Origin: Diphasiastrum complanatum
Lineage: Eukaryota > Streptophyta > Lycopodiopsida > Lycopodiales > Lycopodiaceae
Direction of reading: 5' to 3'
Assembly: GCA_029204225.1 (NCBI GenBank)
Contig: CM055099.1
Coordinates: 57,733,982-57,797,981 of the forward strand
Length of the DNA: 64,000 nucleotides
Below are positions 1-11,440 of the stretch, in pieces. Every line of letters starts with the position of its first letter. The first letter of the stretch is position 1. Position numbers and translations under genes: made by a program. The notes beneath the pieces were generated by a model that worked only from the letters and a program-made list of their open reading frames with translations, had not been told where the DNA came from and made no database searches.

Positions 1-667
1 TTTTTTCAACTAGTGGTTAGTTATCATATTGGTGTTCTAAATTGATCTAAATATGAAGAAAAATCACTAAGTCAAAATTCTAATCAATGGAGTTGAATAC
101 ATAGTATAAATGTGAATTTACAAAAGTGCAAAATGGCCTTTACATGAATTTAGACACTATAGCACATATACATGTATATGTATTAAAAATTTTACATTAG
201 TATGTGTGTCCTTGGAAGACTACATCCCTAGAGACAAATGCTACATTGGTGGATGGATCATACAAGTTTGCCTCTCAAGTACTTACATGGAAGTTAAGAA
301 GCCAATTGATCTTTTAAAGTTGTCAACTAGGGTAGATTGTGGACATCCTAGAGGCTAGATAGGTAGTAGAGTTTTTATAGGTCTTTGGATCATAGGCTTT
401 AGGTAGTAAGAGTGAGAGCTACAAATGTGCAATGGGGGATTATCAAGAGAACTACAAGGTGTTGTGTGAGAGATGATGTCATCGATGGGTGTTATGGTAT
501 TTGTTTTTGCTAGTTTATTGGTACTAGTGTAATTAAGATTTGTAATTATATTTGCTATAGTATTTTGCTTAGCTCTCAAGCTTGCAACTTTTTTCTTATA
601 TTTGAAAAATATTCGTATTTAGAAAGATATACTCTTTGGATGAGTCTTATTAAACAAAAGATAAAAT
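1..667. other. AT-rich stretch, no gene seen
   Basis: I see no coding region, RNA gene or recognisable repeat edge here. The only open frame, on the minus strand, is short, AT-biased and shows no protein motif. Confidence 0.5.
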
Positions 668-1327
668 TGTTGATTTTCACACGTGTGGACTGTCCACTAC
701 ATGTACTTGTGATCTCCTAAGGTGTGTAGATGCACCAAGATCAAGACTAGATTGAGATTCAAGATCAATCTTGAATCCTATGGCAAAAACACACTACTAC
801 ATGCATTCAATCACTTCCAACTCTCACTCACACGTGTGGGAAGTATTCAAAAAATAATCTAAGTAAAAACAAGCTGCTCTCCTTGGGTAGAGAGAGAAAA
901 TGCATCAAGAGCTCTCGGGTAGAGAGAGAAAGCTAGAAATCCAAAAACTCACAAAATCCATGAAATCACCAAATCAATTGATTTCAAAATGAGGAGTACA
1001 ATGATACTAGTAGGTCCACGAGCTACCACTATGCTTAACTATGATTGGACCACATTTTGTCACCTCTTGATCCTATTGGATCATTGATCTATGCACCTCT
1101 TAATTCTATTGGACTATATTCAAGCACACCTCAATTTCCTATTGGACCTCACAAGGTTCCACCTCTATATCCTATTGGACCTCTTGGAATTCATCAATCA
1201 AAAACTTTACACTTGTCTACACCCTAATTAGCAAGTGTTTAGCCTCTTACTCTATTTTGGCTCAATAGTGGCATTACAAGTGGAAATGCATAATTTGCCA
1301 TCTATGCCAAATTTATTCCTATCAACA
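668..1327 (-). mobile_element. Relic LTR of copia family K, minus strand
   Basis: The segment begins TGTTG and ends CAACA, as an LTR should. Its reverse complement matches, block by block, the LTR at about 40956-41378: the shared blocks include the pyrimidine or purine runs at 880-935, the CACACGTGTGG palindromes at about 679 and 830, and the text around 1010-1060. In the 41-kb copy a tRNA-iMet-like primer site follows, which identifies the LTR end. No internal region or primer site follows on the left, so this is a solo LTR or a fragment. I could not find a matching 5-bp target-site duplication (AAAAT on the left, TCCTA on the right). The open frame at 1045-1227 is a by-product of the LTR. 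Confidence 0.65.
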
Positions 1328-1978
1328 TCCTACACCTAGATGCTTGATGTAAAAAACATAAGACCCCTATATCTAACATAGATAATCTTTTTCAATTCTT
1401 CACAAAAATAGACTCATCTATGACCAAAACAACAAACAAGATAAAATGAGCCTCCCTTTTTCTTGTCCCTACACCTTATAGATTGCTCAAAAGTGAGAAA
1501 TGAAGATTTTATTTTGTATCTCCGATGCATTTGTTAGCACAATAAATTCCTCGTTTGGATTCTTCCAATCCCATATGGTGAAAGGATCCTCTTGGTTGTT
1601 TATGCACAAAAAAATCTTGCAAGATTGAATACATTATCCAATAGAATGAGTTTTTCAAAGTAGTTCATGTCTGAGGGTCAGCAAGGTAACAAACATGTGC
1701 TTTACGGTTTGCACACAAGACTTCTTTGAACAACAATTGCAAGAATGTTATTCAATCAATTGAAAAGTTTGAAGTAATGTCTTCCCCAATCGATCAGGGT
1801 AGACTTGTAGGAGCCAATTTTCAATATGTATTCAGAGGGAGATATTCCAGGAACTACTTCTGCAACCGACTTTTTGGGAGCTGCAAATATCATCTAATAC
1901 TGTTGAAAGTAATCTTGTTTCTAACATCTGTAACACCCTCAGTCAAATTAAGGTGCCCCACTTGGTGAATGAACTCTT

Positions 1979-2395
1979 TTGAAGAGATCTTCGCTTGTGA
2001 TGGTACTAAATAAAGCTGATGGCACAACAAATCTCCCTCATTCGAGAATTACAGGTGCTTTGGGTGTTCTTCGCAGAACTATTGCTGCAGCCAGTCCTCG
2101 CCTTAATATTCAGGACGATGAGAAGGTTCTGCCCTTGAATGCCTGTCATAGACAATTGCCTAGAGGTAGCATAATCAAGGCTCGGGTCAAGGAACTAGTG
2201 TATGCCTTTTGGAGCTTAGAAACTCAAGTGTCCCCCAACAAAAAAGACATATGCCGAAAGAGGATTGGAAGAAAGAGTGTTGTCAGGCATCCAATACATC
2301 TTCTTGATGACACTGAGGTCCTTCTTTATTTTTGGATGTTGATCTTTTGCACTATTGAAACTAATCTTTGGTACTCTTGTTCTTTGGTTCTGTAG
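1979..2395 (+). other. Unidentified coding-like fragment
   Basis: An open frame of 138 codons. Its first two thirds has a balanced residue mixture (for example GALGVLRRTIAAASPRL and RGSIIKARVKELVYAFW) unlike the hydrophobic, low-complexity frames around it, while its last third drifts into noise. I do not recognise the family. It may be a captured exon of a host gene or part of an older element. The flanks at 1328-1978 show nothing I can name. Confidence 0.2.
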
Positions 2396-2399
2396 ATAC

Positions 2400-3090
2400 A
2401 CACTCCACCTCTTGTTATTTGGAACTGTTTTGTAGTTTTTGTGAAAATTGTCAACATTTCCTAGCTAGTTTGAGGCCTAAATTGGCTAAAATTGTAAATA
2501 GTTTTGGTTCTGGAGTTTCACACGTGTGAACCAGGCCACAATGTTTTTATTTACTGTATTTTTTCAGTATGATGAAGTGTCAAACTTCATACCCTTCAAA
2601 ATGAGACCATTTTGATGTATTTTGGTCATATAAGCCATTTTTAGCTATTTTTCCTATATAGGGAATATCTAGGGTCAAGTACCTTCTAGAGAGAGGAGAG
2701 AGAGTCATCTTCCTCATCCATAAATAGTAGGGAAGTCGTGGAGAACAGGTTGGAGAAACCTTTTGTATGCTTCATTGAGATCAATAGATCATTGTCATTG
2801 TTTCTTCCTCCATTGAGAGCATTGTTGTGTGTATTGTCTTCAAGCTATTGTGTATGATCTTAGGTGCTTTCCAAAAGTGATAGGCTGATGTATTATGGAC
2901 TGTATAATGCTATTTTGGGCCGCACTTGATGTTTATGGAAGTTTCCATTTGTGATAAATGCTTTTTGATCAAGTTCTTTGCATTCTAGGTAGCATAGAAT
3001 GTGTTGCCAATTCCTAGCTTATGTAGTTTGGAGTGCAAGCATTCAAGCCAATGATCTTGGAGTTTAGATCCACTTAGGATCTGTATTTTT
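2400..3090 (+). mobile_element. Diverged relic LTR of copia family G
   Basis: The block from about 2785 to 3090 matches the right part of the element G LTR at 32850-33140: both contain a GAGAGCATTG stretch, a GTATTGTCTTCAA stretch, TGTATGATCTTA and a final GATCCAC followed by TTTTTCACA. It also keeps the sequence just before GAGAGCATTG (about 2786-2815) that in G is found only in the left, inverted arm. So it shows the arrangement before the inversion in G. A CACACGTGTGAA site lies at 2519. No primer binding site or gag follows. Confidence 0.5.
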
Positions 3091-3099
3091 CACAGTTTT

Positions 3100-3485
3100 T
3101 ACTCAACTAATATTTTGCTCACTTTTGGGACTATTGGTACTTGTAGAAGCTTATAAACAACTATTTATTTTCTATTTGGTACTTATGAAAACTTGTGTTA
3201 GATATATTTTTGGTACTTTTGGTACTCTATATTCTTTTCAAATAACTTTTTTTTTTGTTGTTTGGATCTCATGGAACATTTTGTACTTCTGGTGTGCAGA
3301 AAGTACGAATGTTTGTTGCTCTTTGGTGTTTTTGATAGTTTTGATAGTTTTTGAGCATTTTTTCAATTTGTTGTTTACAACAATGGTATTGAATGTTTGT
3401 GTTGGTACTACTGGGACTTATCGTGTAACAATTCTGATAATACAGACTACCAAAGTAGGTGCTTTAATATCTCGTGTCTCATTTT
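3100..3485 (+). repeat. GGTAC-rich dispersed repeat block
   Basis: This AT-rich block repeats TTGGTACTTNT-like words many times. Around 3401-3470 it has a longer unit (GGTACTA, ACTTATCGTGTAACAAT, CAGACTACCAAA, TAGGT) that recurs at about 11658-11720 and 11988-12050. The 129-codon open frame inside is hydrophobic, low-complexity noise produced by the repeat. The block is cut at its right side by the LTR of element D. Confidence 0.5.
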
Positions 3486-4173
3486 TGGGAAAGTATTGTA
3501 CTTTAGAACCATAAATGGATCTACAAAAGATTCACAACAGTGATTGGATGCTTTCTTAACAATCTATCAAAAAATTAGACACAAAATTGTTGATCCAGAT
3601 TGGCAATTTGACAAACAACAAGCATTAACAATCAAAAGCATTGATCAACATTGAAATCTGAGCCCACACATGTGTACTACAGGCTTTAGTACGGCCTTCA
3701 AGCTGATAAACAAGTATAAATTGATTTGGTTGCATTTGGATCACAAAAAGTCAATGCACATAGTGAATTAGCTTGAGATTGCCAATGAGCTCCAAAAATA
3801 TTCTATCTTCTCACTATGAGAGCTTGGAATACATAGCAAATTCGACTTCCTTCTTGAAGTTAGGTGGATTTTTAGCATGTAATAAGGAAGTTAACTCACT
3901 CTTCTTGCCCCAAAATGAAACCCTAGCCTAGATCCTAGAGTTATGCTTGGTAGGTAGCTAGTTGGTCAAATTTTCACCTTAAACTTAGGTGTAGGTTTTA
4001 TAAAGTAGGGATGACCACCAAATAGACATGACCAACTCTCTTGACTTGAACTAACCTACATTAGGAGTGGGTTGCCACGTGGAATCTTGGCCGTACATGT
4101 GTGGAACCCAATTATACACAATATTTACAAAGTTCTACATGGCTAGATTTGCCAACATAGGCAATTTTTCACA
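3486..4173 (-). repeat. 3' LTR of copia D
   Basis: 688 bp beginning TGGGAAAG and ending TTTTCACA in plus orientation. The first 270 bp match the 5' LTR at 7414-7756, including the CACACATGTGTAC site at 3665 (7593 in the other copy). A third, more decayed copy is at about 27405-28100. A polypurine tract complement adjoins the right edge. Confidence 0.75.
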
Positions 4174-4692
4174 CTCCTCCTCAAATCTAGCCTTGGAAAC
4201 AATAATGTATCTATATAAAAGTCTAAGACCTGATCTTAACATAAAAAATGAATCATATTTAGGTTTGATAGATGACTAATGAGCCCCTAAAGATGATGAC
4301 ATGATCTATCACCATATCCAAGATAGAGCTTCTTTGATCTTGATCTCCTCCAAGATGAATTGAAGAGTCTTGATTCTTCCTTGCACCTTTGCACTTGATT
4401 TCTTCCATGCTGAGTTGAAGATGCATGAACTTGAAACTTGCTCCTCTGTGATTTTGATGCTTCTCTTTGAAGGAAATCTGATGTCTCCATGTCGTGAAAA
4501 TCACATTGATCAAGATCACAAAACATGTACTTGTTACTATTACCAAGATTTATCATGCTACAATGACTAGTCCACAAACCATCAGAGTAAGCATGATTTT
4601 CCTAATCTTGTAATCACAAGTGATCTTGAACTTCTTGAGGCTACATACATGCTTATAGATATAAGTGTCCTTCAAGGATGTTTCACTTATTC

Positions 4693-5217
4693 TCATAAGA
4701 AACTTACAATTTGCCTCTCCAAAGAAAAAACACATGTTTCAAAACAATGAGTGATTAACTCATCCTTGCTCTTCCAAAATCCGAGAGTACTCATTTGATC
4801 AAACAACCAATTTACTCTTAATTGGTTAACAACAATTTTTAGATCACTAAGACACAAAAGCTTGTTCTCAAATGAGTCATTACACATCTTATCTTCAACC
4901 GCCTTCTTGATGAAGCCCTCAAGTTGCCTCATGTAGTTCTCATAGCATACCTCGGTTTGCCTCATGTAGATCTCATAGCCAAATGGTTCATCAAGTATTG
5001 AAGTAAGAAAAGTGTTGAAAGTGAATGGTTGAGAATCTTCCCCTTGATTACCTTTGCCAAGATAAGTGAGCCTTGAAGGCTCAGCCCTTGCCTTTGTGGA
5101 TCTTCTTGGAGCACTTGAAATTTGAGGTGGATCCTTGATCTCCATCACTTTGTTGCTCCTCCTCAATCCTTGCAAGATCATTGACACCAACGTCGTTGAT
5201 TTCACTTTCATTCGCAC
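4693..5217 (-). pseudogene. Copia D residual polyprotein after the pol deletion
   Basis: On the minus strand this frame carries PPQISSAPRRSTKA and EPSRLTYLGKGNQGE, the proline and arginine-rich linker that in copia polyproteins sits just before reverse transcriptase. It then runs into about 120 residues that I do not recognise, and not into the reverse transcriptase. It overlaps the gag-protease frame at 5081-6205 in another frame, which marks a frameshift on top of the deletion. Confidence 0.55.
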
Positions 5218-6520
5218 AAGATACTAGATGGATCCAAGCATCTCTTGTATAAACATCTAAGAATGTTTCTTGCATCTTATCATCACTACTTGGTACATGA
5301 GAAAAAGAGTGTACATTTGAATGAATGATTTTCTCTTTTGTCATATCAATTTTAGCATCCAACTTAAACAAACTACCTTGTTTAACAGCATTTGCTATGC
5401 AATTATCATTCTTCATGATGGAACAAACTCCATGCTTGAAGTGAACATCTAAACCATCATCCATTAGTTTTCCAACACTAAGCAAGCTCTTGGTAATTAA
5501 TGGTACAAAAAGGACATTGTCTAGATCCATCCTTTTGCTAGGTCCTAGACTTATTGAGATGGTACCAAAACCATCTATCTTACATTCTTGATCATTTGCT
5601 AAAGAAACAAATTTATTAGCACCATTTAAAGAGTGTAAGATTGAGAATGTGTCCTTTTGGAAAGTCATGTGGAAGCTAGCCCCACTATCAATCCACCAAG
5701 TGTCCTTTGAGTTGCTTTTTCTTGTTGGAGTGGATGTAGATGCCATCAAAGATGAGATATCCTCATCTCCATCCTCTTCATATGCAAGGTTTCCTTGTTT
5801 GTCCTCCTCCTCTTTTGCTCTTAGCGTCTTGTAGCATTCGGATGCATAATGCCCCTTCTTTCCACAAAAGAAGCATTTTTGCTTTGACTTGTCCTTTGAG
5901 CTTGATGTATCACCCTCTTCTTTGGCCTCCTTGGGATGCTTCTTCTTTCCATTGGTCTTCTTCTTGCCCTTGACTGAGAAATTGGCTTTCTCATCTCCAT
6001 CCTGCAAAGACAATGATCTTATTCTTGCCTTGGTGTGGAGAATCCTACACTCTTCAACCACTAATACATTGTGAGGTTTTTCTATAATTGGCAAAGTGTC
6101 TTGGATGGCAAAACTTTGGACCAAATTTGCAAAGTCATCTTCTAGGCCATTAAGGACAATTTGTACAAGCTCTCCATCATGAATTTTCTCTCCACTGGAA
6201 GCCAACTCCCTATTTAGAGACTTGATTCAGAGTACATAATCATGTGCACTCTCCTCACTTCTCCTCATGCTTGGCAAAATCTGATTTCTAAGCATGAGTA
6301 CTCTTGAAGTGTTACTAGATTCATAGATTTATTTAAAGGACTCCCAAGCCTCTTTAGCACTAGTACAAGCTAATACTTCTCTCAACAAATCATTGCTCAC
6401 ATTCATCTTCACACAATGAAGTGCAAGCCTAGATCTCTTCTTGTATCTAGCTAACTCCTGTGCACCTAGAGATTCATCTTCATCCTCAATCAAGAACAAA
6501 TAAAGGTCTTGGAGCACCAA
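5081..6520 (-). pseudogene. Copia D gag and protease region
   Basis: The gag part is read in two pieces, 6329-6520 and 5081-6205, split by stops and a frameshift around 6205-6330. Key signs are a KMNVSNDLLREV-type gag segment, then VQIVLNGLEDDFANLVQSFA, then a CCHC zinc knuckle (CFFCGKKGHYASEC) and the aspartic protease motif WWIDSGASFHMT. These are the usual order of a Ty1/copia gag-protease. After about residue 260 the frame continues through the GAG-pre-integrase-like segment (SVGKLMDDGLDV) and is then broken. It would encode the capsid and protease of the retroelement; it is dead as read. Confidence 0.8.
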
Positions 6521-6654
6521 GAGTGACTAAATCTTAACCTCTCAAATAGCATAATTTGTAGAATTCAATCTCTCACTAGCTTCTAGAAGGTATGCTCCAG
6601 CAGATCCCATCTTACTAGTGACTTCTACAAACTGGAAATTGATTTGAATGACTT

Positions 6655-7002
6655 GAAACTCACAAAGGTCTCACACTTGTAGTGTTTCACTCAAATTTGA
6701 TTTCTAATCCAACAAATGGACTTATACTCATAGTTCTATCACTCCCTCACAAAGCTGGAATGAAGATAAGATGAAATGAAAACTACTTTCAAACAAATCT
6801 TGCCAAGAAATGGATTTGATTGTCTTTAGAAACTCACTAAGGTATCTCTCTTGTAGTGTTTCACTCAAATTAGATTTCTAATCCAACAAATGGACTTATC
6901 ATCTCAGTTCTAGCACTCCCTCACAAGTTGGAATGAAGATAAGATTATGTGAAATCTACTTACACTCAAATCTTGCCAATTTTGACTATTTTTGGATAGA
7001 TA
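6655..7002 (-). repeat. 174-bp tandem duplication in the leader of copia D
   Basis: The block starting GAAACTCAC at 6655 is repeated from 6829, a period of 174 bp. Both copies contain the TTGTAGTGTTTCACTC word, TTTCTAATCCAACAAATGG and a CACTCCCTCACAA word. It lies in the untranslated leader between primer site and gag. Confidence 0.7.
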
Positions 7003-7400
7003 AATGACTTAATCTCTTTCACACTTTTTGATGTACTTTCAAGACCTATAAAACAAGTTAGAGGACCTAATTTCAGCCTAGATTGATTAGAGCTCATGAA
7101 CCTAAGTCAAATATAATCAATGGCACTCAATCTTGCTAGTTTGTCCTAAGATTTCCACCAAAAACTATATCAAAAGCTCACAAATTGAATTTCTTTGGAT
7201 CAAATGAATACCATGCATTAAATGCAGGTTCAGAGGTGCCCACACATGTGGACGGTATGGATTTGCACCCCTACCAAGTTTGGAGTCAAATCTACTCACC
7301 AAAATCAAGATTCTAGCTTGCCCTCTCAATACTTGTTTTTAGCACCAAAACTTGCTGAAAATGGATTTGCATTAGATCAATGGCTTATGCTCTTGTCCTT

Positions 7401-7413
7401 GGCTCTGATACCA
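7401..7413 (-). promoter_or_regulatory. Primer binding site of copia D
   Basis: The reverse complement is TGGTATCAGAGCC, complementary to the 3' end of initiator-methionine tRNA as in most plant copia elements. It sits directly against the LTR edge at 7414. Confidence 0.85.
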
Positions 7414-7756
7414 TGCGAAAGTACTGTATTTAAAGACCATAAATGGATCTACAAAAGATCCACAAGAGTGATTGGATTCTTACTTAACAATCTATCAAAA
7501 AACTAGACACAAAAAAGTTGATCTAGATTGGCAATTTGACAAACAACAAGCATTAACAATCAAAAGCATTGATCAATATTGAAATCCGAGCCCACACATG
7601 TGTACTAAAGGCTGTAGTATGGCCTTCAAGCTGATAAACAAGTAGACATTTGGATCACACAAACTCAATGTACATAGTGAACTAGCTTGACATTGCCAAT
7701 GAGCTCCAAAAATATTCTATCTTCTCACTATGAGAGCTTGGAATACATAGCAAATT
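7414..7756 (-). repeat. Truncated 5' LTR of copia D
   Basis: Begins TGCGAAAGTACTG and matches 3486-3841 of the other LTR until CATAGCAAATT at 7756, where homology stops abruptly and unrelated gypsy-linked sequence starts. Confidence 0.75.
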
Positions 7757-7905
7757 GTTGGGGGTATTCCCAACAAAGTGTAAATAAATAAAATCATCCA
7801 ATAAAATGTGCTGCAAGGGCATGGCATCCTACGTGTATAAGCCCATGGCCCAATGAGCACACAAATAAAGTTGTAAATAAAATGAACATGACAGGGTAGC
7901 TGGCG

Positions 7906-8333
7906 CCGAAGCCTATAGTTTTCTAGACAGCTTCAGCGGCTACAACCAAGTGAAAATAGCCCCCCAGGACCAGCACAAGACAACATTTGCCACAGAATGG
8001 GGAACCTATGCCTATAAAGTGATGCCATTCGGACTTTGCAATGCCCCAAGCACTTTCTAGCGAGTCATGCAGGCGGCATTCAAAGATTATTTGCAAAAAT
8101 TTTTGGAAAGTTTCTTGGACGAGTGGTGCGTGCATGGACCAGATTCAGAACACTTATCCAATTTGGAGAAGGTGTTACAAAAATGTCGCGAATACCAGAT
8201 CTCCCTGGATCAAGAAAAATGTCAATTCTGGGTGACACATGGCTTGATTCTCAGCCATATAGTGTTAAGACACGGGATCGCCATAGATCTATCAAAGATC
8301 AGGATCATTATTGATCTACCACCACTACCATGA
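7906..8333 (+). pseudogene. Gypsy L reverse transcriptase fragment
   Basis: Translation in the frame of 8067 gives AYSFLDSFSGYNQVKIA, then FGLCNAPSTF, a stop at 8058-8060 and RVMQAAFKDYL. These are fingers and palm motifs of Ty3/gypsy reverse transcriptase. The catalytic segment, normally F/YLDD, reads SFLDEW, so the second catalytic aspartate is lost. The stop TAG replaces the glutamine usual at this place (CAG to TAG). A frameshift near 8330 moves the reading into the next frame. Confidence 0.8.
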
Positions 8334-10206
8334 GGTCTACATTTTCATGGGTCATGCTAACTATTATAGGATCTTCATTCTTGATTTTGCGAAGTTAGCC
8401 AGACCAATCTACAAAATCACAACGGATCCACATTGGAATGAGGAGGCCCTAAAGGCTTTCCAAAAGCTTAAGGATGCATTGGTTTCAGCACCAATCTTAC
8501 GCCCACCCAATTGGTCCATTGAGTTTCACGTGCATACAGACGCATCGAAGTATGCAATTGGAGCAGTCTTAACCCAGCCAGGTGAACACAAAAAGAATTT
8601 TTCAATCCGGTTTGCAAGCCGACAGCTCAGTGATACCAAAATGAACTATTCAACCACAGAGCGGGAAGCACTAGCAATGATCTATGCGGTTAAGAAATTT
8701 TGACATTACTTGATGGCCACACATTTTGCTTTTTATACAGACCATCAACCCTTGCTCTATCTCGTTAATAAAACTTGCAACACTGGAAGAATCACTAGAT
8801 GGCTACTTCTGTTATTGGAGTTTGATTTTTAGATAGTAGTAAAACAACACTACATGGTAGATCATGTGTCACAAATCAAGGAAAAGGAGATTGCAACCCA
8901 ACCTGATGATGAGTTGGCAGATGCTGCCTTATTTTATGTGGACATAGTACTAGAATGAGATGCCGACACTGTTGAATATCTAATGTGGGGCCAACCAGAC
9001 AAATCACTACCAAAGGCGGAACAGCAAAAATTGATCTTGAAGGCTAGACCTTATCAGTTGATTGCCGGCCAGTTGTACTGAAGAGGTCTTAATGGAATTC
9101 TTCGACGGTGTATTCTTCCTCATGAGACCACCCAGATCATTTCGCTTTCACATGAAGTCATGGGTGGGGGTCATTTTGCATCTGACATTATAGTTCGCAA
9201 GAGCCTGCAATCAGGATGTTGGTGGTCAATGATTCACAAAGATACAGAGGAATACCTGAAAAAGTGCGATGTGTGCCAAAGGGCAAGGAGACCAACGAGA
9301 TTGAACTATGATCTACTGCACCCAGTCTTAGTCCAAGCACCGTTCAAAAAATGGAGATTGGATTATATTGGTCCAATTCACCTTGCAACAAGGAGTTCCC
9401 AGGCTCAATACATAATCGTAGCAACAAACTACCTCACCAAATGGGTCGAAGCCAAGGCAGTAAGAGTAGCTGATGCTAGGACCACTGCCAAGTTCCTTTA
9501 TGAAAATATCATTGTGCGCTTTGGATGCCCGGTGGAGCTAGTCAGTGATTGCGGAAGCCATTTCATCAATGAGACCATCAAGGTCCTGTTGAAGGAATTC
9601 TTCGTGATCCACAGAACCGGTACATCTTATTATCCTCGTGGTAATGGGCAAGCAGAATCATCCAATAAGATCCTGTGTAGCGTGCTCACGAAAACAGTTG
9701 AAGCTAGCAGATCAGATTGGGAACACAAGTTGCATGCTGCATTGTGGGCATTCAAGACAACATATAAAGGAAGCACTGATCAAACACCCTTCCAATTGGT
9801 ATATGGTCAGGATGCTGTGATGCCAGTAGAGTTTTTAGTTCCTTCATTAAGGATTGCCACCGTGCAACGTTTGAATGAGTCCAAATCTCTACAGCTACGT
9901 CACAAAGCTCTGCATAAACTTTGTGAAATACGCTTACTAGTGGTGCATGCACTAGCAGCTGAAAAGGAAAGACGCAAATCTTGGCATGATCGTAGATTAC
10001 AAAAGAAGGATCTTCTTTCAAGAGATCTGGTCCTGATGTATAAAACCAAGGCGATCAAGGGAAAGTTAAAACTCATTGGTGAAGGCCCTTATAGGATCAA
10101 GAAAATTCTTAATCATGGAGCCATGAACTTAGAAAAGCTAGATGGGATACCATTCGACACACCCATCAACGGTATCCAATTGCACAAGTACTGGCCACCA
10201 CAGTAA
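8311..10206 (+). pseudogene. Gypsy L RNase H and integrase
   Basis: One frame runs from 8311 to 10206 with four in-frame stops: 8701-8703 TGA, 8830-8832 TAG, 8956-8958 TGA and 9079-9081 TGA. RNase H shows HTDASKYAIGAVL and STTEREALAMIYAVKKF followed, past the stop, by FYTDHQPLLYL. Integrase follows: a HH-CC finger (SHEVMGGGHF, then CDVCQRA), core motifs DYIGPIH, SDCGSHF and GNGQAESSNK (the D, D, E positions), and a tail ending LHKYWPPQ. Integrase from 9160 is otherwise open for 348 codons. Each stop is one C-to-T change from a plausible sense codon. The product would have inserted the element into the genome. Confidence 0.85.
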
Positions 10207-11284
10207 GACAGATCCAGATTGGGGGTGGCACGTTGCTAAGCCATCACCGCTAGATCTAAGGAGATCAAGCCAAATCAAGCTAGATTTATCAAGATTCAGC
10301 CAGATCTGGCAAGATCGGAAAAATCCATCAGAATCCAAGGAGAATCCAGATCTAGATAGGATAAAAAAGAAAGCAGATCATCAGATTGACTGATGGATCT
10401 ACTACCAAGAATCTATCAGAACTTTCAAAGAACCACCAATGGTCAGATCAAGCCTGGATGAAGCTTATTACCAGTTTACAAAAGTTAAAAATCAGAAAAT
10501 CTTGAGATCTCGTCAGAAAACACTCTGAAAGAGCATTTTTTTCATAATTTTATGAGATTCCCTGGGAGATAGCTCTTGAAAATTGGACAGTCACTAGATC
10601 TGACCTAGATGAATCCATGAAAATCTCTACGAGAGTTTTTTTTATGGAGGAATCATCATTTTTTAGTGTATGCGAGAGTTTCCAGAAGCTGAATTTTCAG
10701 AACCCTCGCAGAGCATCAAGATCATCTTACCAACTCTTGCAAGGTGCCTAAATGGAATCAAAGCAGTGAAATTAGCTTGTCTACATGGTCTGATCTTCAA
10801 AATCCGATCACAAGAACAAGTTGTGCGAGAGATCACTTCCTGCAAGAGTTGAACCCTTGCAGACAGCCTGAACTCTCGCAAAACCTTTGCATAGCAGGCA
10901 AATCACCTTCTGAACTCTCGCAGACTTCCCTGAGGTCTTAGAATTTTGTGAAGAAGGTGCCTGCCAAAATTTGGATGGAACTGAACAAGGGAAAGTGGAT
11001 TTCACCTAATACGCACTCTAAATTCCGCTATATAAGGGCTGAATTTGAGTCATTTGTCACCTTTGCAAGCGAAGCTCTACCAAAATTTACTCTGAAATTA
11101 CCAAGTTCTCCGTTTGCAACCAAACTTCCTACCAGCTGTCTGATTATACTGAACACTGATCTGCGTTCTGAACTACACTCCTTGTCATCCAACATCGTTA
11201 TTCTCAGTTTTCTACTGTTTCCACATCTTTTTCCATTCTCCACCGTTTTTCTTACTTTTTCGACCTCTAATCATCACTGCTAAC
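10207..11284 (+). repeat. Putative 3' LTR of gypsy L
   Basis: AGATTGGGGG at 10216-10225 looks like a polypurine tract, so an LTR would start at about 10223-10226. A TATATAAGGG promoter-like box lies at 11029-11038. Several CTCTCGCA and CTCGCAG words repeat between 10660 and 10930. The right edge is uncertain, and no second copy exists in the window to prove that this is an LTR. Confidence 0.4.
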
Positions 11285-11440
11285 ATGGCCTCCTCATCCT
11301 CTGAAGACTCTGGCACCAAACAGGTGATCATATGTGAAATCCTTGAGGCCCCACATATTTGGCCTTTACCGTATGATACTTTGGTACTACCTATATATGA
11401 TGCTTTGGCAATACCTATAGGTACTTTCTACCTGTAACAC
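11285..11440 (+). CDS. Short open frame, possible gag start
   Basis: 51 codons beginning MASSSSEDSGTKQ and ending in the GGTAC repeat. It follows the putative LTR of gypsy L at a distance at which a gag could start, but the frame soon enters repeat-derived sequence. I do not recognise it. Confidence 0.15.

Larger units (their letters stand above)
3486..7756 (-). mobile_element. Copia element D, internally deleted, right LTR truncated
   Basis: Two related LTRs in minus orientation flank an internal region. The 3' LTR is 3486-4173, followed at 4174-4190 by the complement of a polypurine tract (CTCCTCCTC). The 5' LTR survives only as 7414-7756. A primer site lies between LTR and leader. The coding content is gag, the protease motif and then a jump to sequence that normally precedes reverse transcriptase; integrase, reverse transcriptase and RNase H are missing. 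The element is therefore a deletion derivative that could only move with help. Its 5' LTR is cut at 7756, where gypsy element L begins. Confidence 0.8.
7757..11284 (+). mobile_element. Ty3/gypsy element L, 5'-truncated
   Basis: From left to right: about 145 bp of unknown sequence, part of reverse transcriptase, RNase H, integrase, a polypurine tract near 10217 and a putative 3' LTR. The order RT, RNase H, integrase is that of Ty3/gypsy. Gag, protease and the first part of RT are absent. The left edge coincides with the broken LTR of copia D. Confidence 0.75.

Noticed and set aside
668-1327. Target-site duplication for the solo LTR
   Set aside because: The 5-bp flanks (AAAAT and TCCTA) do not match.
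3125-3514. 129-codon hydrophobic frame that looks like a membrane protein
   Set aside because: It is made of T-rich GGTAC repeats; the composition, not selection, makes it hydrophobic, and it ends inside the LTR of copia D.
8036-8314. Three overlapping plus-strand frames in the gypsy L RT
   Set aside because: Only the frame of 8067 carries reverse transcriptase motifs; the others are shadows.
7906-10206. Endogenous pararetrovirus or envelope-bearing retrovirus
   Set aside because: The domain order RT, RNase H, integrase with a LTR-like end fits Ty3/gypsy; no movement protein, envelope or integrase-free layout is seen.
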